From assembly GCF_963678635.1 (NCBI RefSeq), contig NC_087064.1, positions 79,833,316-79,895,315 of the forward strand: a DNA stretch of 62,000 bases, given 5' to 3'. This document shows, piece after piece, positions 55,851-62,000 of this stretch. The translations under genes were made by a program, and so were the position numbers. The notes below the pieces were generated by a model. The model was not told the origin of the DNA and did no database searches. It was given only the letters and a program-made list of their open reading frames with translations. The stretch is from Symsagittifera roscoffensis (Eukaryota > Xenacoelomorpha > Acoela > Convolutidae). Within the stretch, counting starts at the first letter, position 1, and every line of letters starts with the position of its first letter.

Positions 55851-57266
55851 ATGTCGTTTAAACGGCGTTTAAACGAAAAACGAGACGAGTCATTCCCAGA
55901 AAACGAACTGCACCGAGAAGTCGCTCCGATTTCTTTACAAGGGTTAAAAATGATTTCTAATTTAATCCCGAGTGAAGCAACTCACAGCTCCTTGGACTTA
56001 TTTGAGAAGACGCCTTTACTTGTCACTTTTGAAAATGCATTCACCCAAAAAATTGGACCTTCCTACTCTCCTGATGGTCCAATGCTCGAGTTTGAAGTAC
56101 TCGGCGACAGAAATAATTTCATCGATCTTCAACGTACTCGTTTGGAAATAGTTGCACGAATTGTTCGAAGCAATGGAAACGTGCTTCGAACGCATGCTAC
56201 AGAGGCGGCAAACAGAGATACGCCGTATTTTGTTAACAATCCTTTATCTTCATTATTTTCTGAGTGTACACTGTCTCTGAATGGTGAAAAAATCTCAACT
56301 ACCAATGCTAATTTTGCCCATAAAAGCTTTATTGAGACCGAGTTTTCATACGGTAATGATGCAAAGAAAACATGGTTGGCTTGTCAAGGTTATTATTATG
56401 AAGAAAATCCATCAGCCATTGACGGTGCTGGAAGGAGAGCTGATGATGTTACGGAGCGTAAAGGTCTCGTTGCGGCCTCGAGCGAGCTGAAGCTATTTGG
56501 TAAAATTGCTTGCGACTTTTTGTCGTGTGACAAGCATCTACTTAGCGGTGTGACAATAAGATTGTCTCTTAGACGTTCTCCTAATGATTTTGTTGTCATA
56601 TCTGAAGATGCAGCTAAACACTACAAGGTCCAAATAATCGAAGCTAACCTCTATGTCAGAAAGATGACTGTGACTGACTATGTTCTCTCATCAATAGAAA
56701 AAACTTTGTTGAAGAACCCGGCAATTTACAATTACATCGAAGTAGTACCAAAAACGTTTCTCGCAACTGCAGGAGTACAAAGCTGGCGACAAGAGGATGT
56801 TTTTGCAAAAGAACCTGTTCGAAGAATGATAGTAGCAATGAGCATAAACGAAGCATATTTGGGTACTAATAGAACAAACCCTTTTCATTACCAGAAATTT
56901 GGGTTGAATGAGATCATTGTGTACAGAAACGGTCTACCCATTGCCGGAACTCCCATCTCAACATCAGACAATAAAAGAATTTATTACAACACGCATGAGG
57001 CTCTTGATTTTGTTTTAAACACTAGTCATGGAATCAGTCTCGCTAATTATGATAATCATTATATTATGGCTTTTGATCTCACGTCTACTCAGGAGGCTTC
57101 ACACGATTTTATTCATCCTGAATTGACCAATTGCACTATTTTGCTCGAACTCAAGTTTGACGCAGGTCTCGGTAATAACGTCGAGTTATTGTTTATGGGA
57201 GAGCGTGCATCAACAGTTTATGTGCGTTCAGATAGAAAAATTACCAAAAACACTCTTATGATGTAA
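55851..57266 (+). CDS. Major capsid protein, double jelly-roll type
   Basis: 471 residues from the ATG at 55851; an in-frame GTG at 55827 is less likely. The N-terminal half (KTPLLVTFENAFTQKIGPSY, LEFEVLGDRNNFIDLQRTRL, FSECTLSLNGEKIS) and C-terminal half (NYDNHYIMAFDLTSTQEASH, NCTILLELKFDAGLGNN) match the pattern of Polinton double jelly-roll capsid proteins. Length agrees with the family. Intact. Followed 7 bp later by protease. Confidence 0.9.
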   Translation: MSFKRRLNEKRDESFPENELHREVAPISLQGLKMISNLIPSEATHSSLDLFEKTPLLVTFENAFTQKIGPSYSPDGPMLEFEVLGDRNNFIDLQRTRLEIVARIVRSNGNVLRTHATEAANRDTPYFVNNPLSSLFSECTLSLNGEKISTTNANFAHKSFIETEFSYGNDAKKTWLACQGYYYEENPSAIDGAGRRADDVTERKGLVAASSELKLFGKIACDFLSCDKHLLSGVTIRLSLRRSPNDFVVISEDAAKHYKVQIIEANLYVRKMTVTDYVLSSIEKTLLKNPAIYNYIEVVPKTFLATAGVQSWRQEDVFAKEPVRRMIVAMSINEAYLGTNRTNPFHYQKFGLNEIIVYRNGLPIAGTPISTSDNKRIYYNTHEALDFVLNTSHGISLANYDNHYIMAFDLTSTQEASHDFIHPELTNCTILLELKFDAGLGNNVELLFMGERASTVYVRSDRKITKNTLMM

Positions 57267-57273
57267 GATAGAC

Positions 57274-57705
57274 ATGGATAATCTTCAACTAGTAGAAATT
57301 ATTAACCGTTGTAAACATTTGAAACATCGCTTTAGAGGTGTTTTTCCGGCAGATTTGCCATGCTCTTCAGTACTGAAAAACGATAATACGTTCATGATTA
57401 TGAATGCCTCACCATCGGATCAACCTGGAACCCACTGGTTGCTTTTTGCTCAAGCTGGAGGACAGATAGTCTTCGCAGATCCTCTAGGTAAACGATTATG
57501 TGATTATCCCCTCGTGTACAAGAATATGCGACGTACAATTCACGAGAGAAATCAACTACTGTTGAAAAAACCAATCGCTGATTCAGTCTTATGCGGACTT
57601 TATTGTATTTATGTTGCTCATGTTATAATTACAAACAAATTTCCAATTGGTTTCAAACTTAATGATCATGATTTGATAAGATTTGCTAAACATATGTTAT
57701 TCTAA
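57274..57705 (+). CDS. Adenain-like cysteine protease
   Basis: 143 residues. Catalytic His is in PGTHWLLFA, the acidic residue in VFADPLGKRL, and Cys in SVLCGLYCIYVAHVI, the order of adenovirus-type and Ulp1-type proteases that mature capsids in Polintons. FRGVFPADLPCS near the start is also typical. Intact frame. Confidence 0.9.
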   Translation: MDNLQLVEIINRCKHLKHRFRGVFPADLPCSSVLKNDNTFMIMNASPSDQPGTHWLLFAQAGGQIVFADPLGKRLCDYPLVYKNMRRTIHERNQLLLKKPIADSVLCGLYCIYVAHVIITNKFPIGFKLNDHDLIRFAKHMLF

Positions 57706-57812
57706 ATTAATTTATTGATGTTTTTGTAAAATGTTTAAATTCGTTTTTTTTTCAATTCATTCTTATTAACAACAAAGTTTTTTTTCTGCAAGTTTATGTG
57801 AACCGCGAAAAA

Positions 57813-57916
57813 TTTCATATCATGTCCTTCGAAATATTGAGGCATGGCCGTTTGGTTTAAGGGGCAATAGCTAACCCGGCGTTGCTCGTCGCTACGCTCC
57901 TCGGGAACGCCTCCCG
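57813..57916 (+). repeat. Left inverted-repeat arm
   Basis: Begins TTTCATATCATGTCCTTCG and ends in a GC-rich part, GTCGCTACGCTCCTCGGGAA then CGCCTCCCG. Complementary to 61333-61436. Confidence 0.9.
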
Positions 57917-58133
57917 CTTGTGTAGTAACATTTTGTTTTTGATATACAAGAGCGAAAGAAAACCAATATTTAAAACTTGAATCTCTTCTCCATGATAAAT
58001 TTCACAAACAAAGTGTTTGAATCAATTTCCATACAACCATACCCACTTAAAATTATGTCAATTATTTTAGAAAACTCAGCAGCGTTTTCACCATTCAAAA
58101 TATTAGTAAAGCGTTCAATTGTTACGTTAGTAA
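57917..58133. other. Between left arm and first gene
   Basis: AT-rich 3' region of the minus-strand genes. No ORF. Confidence 0.5.
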
Positions 58134-58565
58134 TCAGGTCAGTTTGAGTTTGAACAGATTTAGTCTGCGAACTGGAACACCACTAACATCTAAGTTGTTG
58201 ATGGAGTTATAATTCACAGCTATTTTCAGTTTTTCCATCAGAGGGCCAGACAATTCATAGTTGGAGCAACCCAAAATTAAATATTTGAATGTAGAGAGAA
58301 GACAAGGAACAACGAAGGCTTTTGAAGTCATCTTGTTAAGTAAATCGGTAGACTCTTTCGTAAATTCGACCAGCACATGATAATGTTTTTCGTTGTCAAT
58401 CGAATGGTTGCAAAAATCTAATTTATTCGAATGGGAGGATACTGCAAAATTTACTTTTGAAGCAAAGCCTGAAAAGTTGGGTTCATGATTCAGGATGAAA
58501 AATTTGTAATTTTTACGGAACTGTTTGAAATAATCAGGGGATTGCTCATACATTGCTTCAACCAT
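58134..58565 (-). CDS. Unknown protein, HxH motif (possible HUH-like)
   Basis: 143 residues from the ATG at 58565. YKFFILNHEPNF near residues 20-31 could be a first conserved strand, and KHYHVLVEF (about residues 62-70) has an HxH pattern in a hydrophobic strand, as in motif II of HUH Rep nucleases; a helix STDLLNKMTSK follows. A Tyr-x-x-Lys motif III was not clearly seen. It may instead be an unrelated protein. The layout partly resembles 48567-48977. It lies 12 bp after the PC4-like gene and is likely co-transcribed with it. Confidence 0.55.
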   Translation of the reverse strand: MVEAMYEQSPDYFKQFRKNYKFFILNHEPNFSGFASKVNFAVSSHSNKLDFCNHSIDNEKHYHVLVEFTKESTDLLNKMTSKAFVVPCLLSTFKYLILGCSNYELSGPLMEKLKIAVNYNSINNLDVSGVPVRRLNLFKLKLT

Positions 58566-58577
58566 TGCTTTGAAGTT

Positions 58578-58961
58578 TCAATAGAATAACGAGTTGATAA
58601 TGTTACACAACCCGACAGTTATCATCGTTTTCACTTTCGCATTCCTTTTCAGAGCATGAAGATTTTTAAGATTTGTTTCGCTTTTTCTAAGTTTTTCAGT
58701 CACGTCGCAGTTTTTTGCTTTCGTCAACCTTTTGATTTTTGTATAATTGTCCGCCAAGGACTCGAATTCACCAGTTGACAAAGTTATTCCTTGTCGATAC
58801 TTGAAAGTTCCCTCTTCGTCTTTTTTGTACAATTTGATAGTTATGTAAGTACCGGTCTGTGCGAATATTTTTGCACCGACTCTAACTAAACGTTTATCAT
58901 TCGAAGATATATCCCTAAGATCATCGAAATAGTCTACATCCGTGTCAAGAGAAGCGTACAT
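58578..58961 (-). CDS. PC4/p15-like protein, second copy type
   Basis: 127 residues. VRVGAKIFAQTGTYITIKLY, KKDEEGTFKYRQGITLSTGE and FESLADNYTKIK reproduce the PC4 pattern of strands ending in G-I-x-L-S-x-x-E-F-x-x-L. A Lys-rich tail and a short hydrophobic end follow. It is only distantly similar to the gene at 49855-50196, so a recent duplicate is unlikely. A single-stranded-DNA-binding or transcription role is inferred. Confidence 0.65.
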   Translation of the reverse strand: MYASLDTDVDYFDDLRDISSNDKRLVRVGAKIFAQTGTYITIKLYKKDEEGTFKYRQGITLSTGEFESLADNYTKIKRLTKAKNCDVTEKLRKSETNLKNLHALKRNAKVKTMITVGLCNIINSLFY

Positions 58962-59587
58962 TATAAATGAATAACAACCAACTGGTTTTTAGTGTGGAAC
59001 GTTGAAGAATGACTGATCACAGTATACGAGACCGATCATGCGCTCCCAAAGTAAAAATTTAGGTGATAACGTTTACGAGCGCGCTAAGCCATATTGATAA
59101 GACTTAATCACCAAGGATATAATTTCTTTAACGATAAACCTCTTTTTATATGCGTATTTAGTTACTTTTTCCCCCGGCTATACTCTAAAAATCTTCTAGT
59201 GTTATTTATTGTGACGGTTATTTTAATGACTGTTATGAATCATAGTAATGAATTTCTAACAGCATAACAAAGAATGTCTGGCAAACTATCATGAAAACTT
59301 GATTTTGAGTGCTTTCGCCCGTAGCCACTATAATAAAGCTATCACATAAATCTAAAAAATCGGGTTTTCACATTCATTCCAAACATGACCTCAGGCGTCA
59401 TGCTTAAAAGAATGAATAAAATTTGATAGCCTCGCCTAAGAAGTTATTAGCTTTGACCTAATTGAACTATGCCACCCCTTTCCTGATCTCATTCTCATTA
59501 ATAAACTTTTCATACTTTTCATTCTCTCAATTTCATTTCGGTAGTTCAGTCATTTCATTTTAACAAAACTTTAAACCTCTTCAAGTC
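58962..59587. promoter_or_regulatory. Divergent intergenic region
   Basis: 626 bp between the minus-strand pair and the plus-strand gene. No ORF. It must hold the start signals of both units; TTTTTATATGCG at about 59144 is a TATA-like candidate, without more support. Confidence 0.35.
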
Positions 59588-60232
59588 ATGACTAGTCCTT
59601 TACAAATAATCTCAGTGTCTGACCGAGAAAGAACAATTATCTACCAAACATACACGAGAGAGTTGATTGCAGTCATTCATCAACAGAAAGAGAGAGTCTC
59701 TCCGTCTACAGCAAGTCCGTTCAATGACTTGGCTCCCCGAAAAAACGACGAGAATCAAAACGAGGAATGGACTACAAAAAGTCATATCATGCTACCGAAC
59801 TACCTCCTTGATAACATCGATCTACTTAGACAGAATCGAAAACGAATGTACGAGAGTTGCACTATTCACGAGAGCTATCCGGCATTAGAAAAGACGGAGA
59901 TAAACGACACAACCTCGCTCGAGCAGTCTCCAAGAAAAATTCTCTTCGCGTATGACTGCGAGTCAATGCCGTTGTATGAAAATCAGGAGGGATGTATTCG
60001 TGATTATGCAGAGCGCGAAGCGTACTGGGATATTCCGACAGCAATGTCTCCCGAGTCGTTTGTTAGGGGAGCAGTTTCAACTCCAGAACAATCAACTTCC
60101 TATTCGCATGCTCGGGTTTCATCTAGTGCGGAGACAATTGATCTAGTCACCCCAGATCTCATTCAAGGCACTCCTCCAAATGCAGCTTGCTATGCGCCAA
60201 AAAAGAGAAAACTACAGTTTCGAGGTTTCTAA
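59588..60232 (+). CDS. Disordered nuclear-type protein with NLS and SIM-like motif
   Basis: 214 residues. Mostly polar and disordered; a basic SV40-like signal PKKRKL lies near the C-terminus, and ETIDLVTPDL resembles a SUMO-interaction motif. Also contains KILFAYDCESMPLY. No domain recognised. Codon content is richer in GC than the surroundings, and the frame is intact. May be a regulatory protein of the module. Confidence 0.6.
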   Translation: MTSPLQIISVSDRERTIIYQTYTRELIAVIHQQKERVSPSTASPFNDLAPRKNDENQNEEWTTKSHIMLPNYLLDNIDLLRQNRKRMYESCTIHESYPALEKTEINDTTSLEQSPRKILFAYDCESMPLYENQEGCIRDYAEREAYWDIPTAMSPESFVRGAVSTPEQSTSYSHARVSSSAETIDLVTPDLIQGTPPNAACYAPKKRKLQFRGF

Positions 60233-60482
60233 TAACTTAAACAAAAAACTTTCCTTTGTTTCAAATATTATTCCAAGGTTTTATATTTTCATTTTTGTTT
60301 GATTTGATTTCTAAGCTGTTTTAACATTACTGTGTGTATATTTTTTGTCTCAGTTTTTATTTTGCTTAATAGATCAATTAAAGTTTGCCCCGTAAAGTTT
60401 TCAGCAAAATGTTAGAGAAAAACTAGAAAAAAATCACAAATCGAGAATAATTTTACGCTAAAATTGTTGTTTGAGAAAGAAT

Positions 60483-60501
60483 GAGAGAGAGAGAGAGAGA
60501 T
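60483..60501. repeat. (GA)n microsatellite
   Basis: Nine GA units directly upstream of the hairpin cluster. Confidence 0.9.
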
Positions 60502-60534
60502 AAATACACTTGCTCAGTAGTGATCCCCATTTGT

Positions 60535-60722
60535 AATATCCTTTTCGGGATATTGCTTTCTTTTCAAAAGAAAGATAAATATGGAAGGGTCCAACATTTT
60601 CTTGTTGGTAGTCCAACCATATTTATTTGGCTTTTTTATCAAACACTCTCTGTCCTCTCTCTCATCATACTTTGTGCCCGGTGGGGTTAGCCAGGTCTTA
60701 CGCAAAGTAACAGAGAGTGTTT
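60535..60722. other. Cluster of four perfect hairpins
   Basis: Stem 1: AATATCC at 60535-60541 with GGATATT at 60548-60554. Stem 2: CTTTCTTTT at 60556-60564 with AAAAGAAAG at 60566-60574. Stem 3: TAAATATGG at 60576-60584 with CCATATTTA at 60617-60625, enclosing CCAACA/TGTTGG. Stem 4: 13-bp arms AAACACTCTCTGT at 60641-60653 and complement at 60710-60722. This density in 190 bp is unusual and could mark a replication origin, a recombination site or another small foldback element. Confidence 0.8.
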
Positions 60723-61332
60723 TAAGCCATAAATCTGCATTATATTACATTCATATACATTTTTGGGTGTAAAACGGACAATTTTTTGGTAAAAATGTGA
60801 AAAAAAAAAATTTATGTTTTTTTTTCGAAAAATGAAAATGACCCTTAACCCTGCTCAGAAATTCATGGCAAATTGATTGAGGGTAGTTTAAATGGATTTG
60901 GAGAGAAAAAAAATTTTTCCCTATTTTTTTTTCAATATTTTCACAAAAATCAGATTTTCTCAAAAAATCACAACTTTTTAAGCGTCTATTCTCATTGATT
61001 GGGCTATAATTGTTTTTTTTTTAATTTCTACGCTTGTCCTAATTACGTATCAGATAGCTCCTAAAATTTTCAAACCACATTCACTTGAATTTAAAACGAG
61101 AACGAATAATTCAAGCTAAAAATGAAGGAAAAAAGAAGTTAAAAAATTATGTTTTTTAAATTTCGAACTTGACCAGTAGAACTGTGCTCGAGGTCCCACA
61201 AAACTTACTGGTTTTTTTGTTGATAGATTTAAAAGACACTTTTTTAAACATTAATTTTCCTTTTTTCACAACATAAAAAGTTTGAGGTTTTCCTTTATTT
61301 TGAAAAAAAAAATTTCACTTGAAATTACAGAA
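60723..61332. other. AT-rich, no gene
   Basis: Long A/T runs. The only frames are short and low complexity. Confidence 0.6.
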
Positions 61333-61436
61333 CGGGAGGCGTTCCCGAGGAGCGTAGCGACGAGCAACGCAGGGTTAGCTATTGCCCCTTAAACCAAACG
61401 GCCATGCCTTAATATTTCGAAGGACATGATATGAAA
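61333..61436 (-). repeat. Right inverted-repeat arm
   Basis: Complement of 57813-57916 with a few differences (for example CAGGGTTAGC versus CCGGGTTAGC, and CCTTAATATT versus CCTCAATATT). Confidence 0.9.
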
Positions 61437-62000
61437 TGTTTCACGGGACACTGATTGACATGAAGGAAACTTTGATTCCGATATCTTTTACACATTCAAA
61501 TGACAATCTATGCTTATCATCCATCGGTAACTATCAAGGTGTCAAATTTGCAAAATTTTCATTTTTTAAGTTTACTATTTTATTTCAACTTAATTAGTTA
61601 GTTGAGGGCTTTACTTTCTGAATACTTTTATCTCATGTTTCTACTTTTTATTATACCTATTTACGCAAACCAAGAAGTGGGCGTGAAATCATTAGGAAAT
61701 TACTGTTTCACGGTTAAAATTAGTCAGAAAAAGTTTTAGGCTCTATCTGAATCATTCTAAGCTTTAAATTTTGTAATTTAGTGCTGAAATGTTAATTGAA
61801 AGTCTAAACCAGTCCCCTAAAAAACGCCAAAACTTTATCGCTAACCCTTAAAATTAACAGCAAAAGTTTGAGGCTGTAAATGAATCAGTTTTTAGTATAC
61901 AAAACCCCTGCACTTGAGCAGAGTGATGAGACATATAGAGCTTAAAGCTAGAATAAACCCTGTTTTTAGAAAGGAAAGTACTTATTGTCAAGACGGCGAA
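61437..62000. other. Right flank, nothing recognised
   Basis: AT-rich flank with no ORF or repeat of note. Confidence 0.5.

Larger units (their letters stand above)
48431..57826 (+). mobile_element. Polinton/adintovirus-like virion gene array, no PolB found
   Basis: Thirteen to fourteen intronless ORFs on one strand, mostly overlapping or separated by a few bases. The set includes packaging ATPase, retroviral-type integrase, minor and major capsid proteins and an adenovirus-type cysteine protease, the diagnostic morphogenesis set of Polintons and adintoviruses. A protein-primed family B polymerase, normally 1000 or more residues, is absent here and in the downstream 4 kb. Terminal inverted repeats of the array were not located. 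The capsid/protease block is duplicated. Confidence 0.9.
57813..61436. mobile_element. 3.6-kb module bounded by inverted repeats
   Basis: 104-bp arms at 57813-57916 and 61333-61436 are near-perfect inverted complements, with a few mismatches. The interior has two minus-strand genes, a divergent plus-strand gene and a hairpin cluster. Outside the left arm lies the protease 3' region. The first bases of the arms, TTTCATATCATGTC, also occur at the start of the capsid gene. It could be a separate non-autonomous or satellite-type element inserted after the protease, or the replication end of the larger element. Confidence 0.75.

Noticed and set aside
54305-56599. Minus-strand and shifted ORFs of 65-69 residues appearing twice
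   Set aside because: Shadows of the duplicated capsid gene; they recur only because the capsid sequence is repeated.
48431-57826. Possible CRISPR or bacterial operon because of the overlapping genes
   Set aside because: No direct-repeat/spacer pattern and no Shine-Dalgarno sites; surrounding DNA carries animal-type retroelements, and the genes are Polinton type.
60641-60722. Pre-miRNA at the 13-bp-arm hairpin
   Set aside because: The stem is too short and the loop (56 nt) too long for a standard precursor.

Overview
The window looks like AT-rich nuclear DNA of an invertebrate animal. It is packed with mobile elements, satellite and small hairpin elements, and has almost no host genes. The best host-like trace is a rhodopsin-family GPCR exon at about 30.4-30.9 kb (minus strand). 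The species cannot be named from this sequence. All calls come from reading translated sequence by eye; no database search was possible.

Left part (1-5.7 kb): a LINE endonuclease fragment; a badly decayed minus-strand Polinton/Maverick-like fragment (0.8-4.1 kb), part of which is tandemly repeated about 2.5 times with a 911-919 bp period; then a satellite of roughly 20-21 bp monomers (4.1-5.7 kb). The same satellite family resumes at 28.8-30.1 kb.

Middle part (5.7-28.3 kb): minus-strand Ty3/gypsy-type retroelements. A truncated copy (5.7-8.63 kb) and LTR/hairpin debris lie beside one structurally complete element at 9911-28283. That element has TG...CA LTRs, a primer-binding site, gag, protease, RT, RNase H, integrase and an envelope gene resembling chuvirus-type glycoproteins, and it is flanked by a 4-bp direct repeat, ATAC. 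It is about 18.4 kb long and inactivated by stops and by an integrase deletion that appears to remove the second catalytic Asp.

30-48 kb: a GPCR exon, several inverted-repeat elements, minisatellites, and a minus-strand remnant of another LTR retroelement (40.1-44.6 kb, possibly Ty1/copia type).

Right part (48.4-61.4 kb), the most interesting region: an intronless, single-strand, tightly overlapping array of virus-like genes. In order: three small unknown genes, a possible exonuclease-like protein, a PC4-like protein, a small unknown, a two-segment membrane protein, a packaging ATPase, a basic core-like protein, a second core-like protein, a retroviral-type integrase, a minor capsid protein, then a tandemly duplicated major capsid/protease block. 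This is a Polinton/adintovirus-like morphogenesis cassette, but no protein-primed DNA polymerase B was found. Immediately downstream lies a 3.6 kb module bounded by about 104-bp near-perfect inverted repeats. It encodes a second PC4-like protein, a protein with an HxH motif that might be HUH-like, and a disordered protein with a nuclear localisation signal; it also holds a dense hairpin cluster. Together this may be a Polinton-related element with an unconventional replication module.
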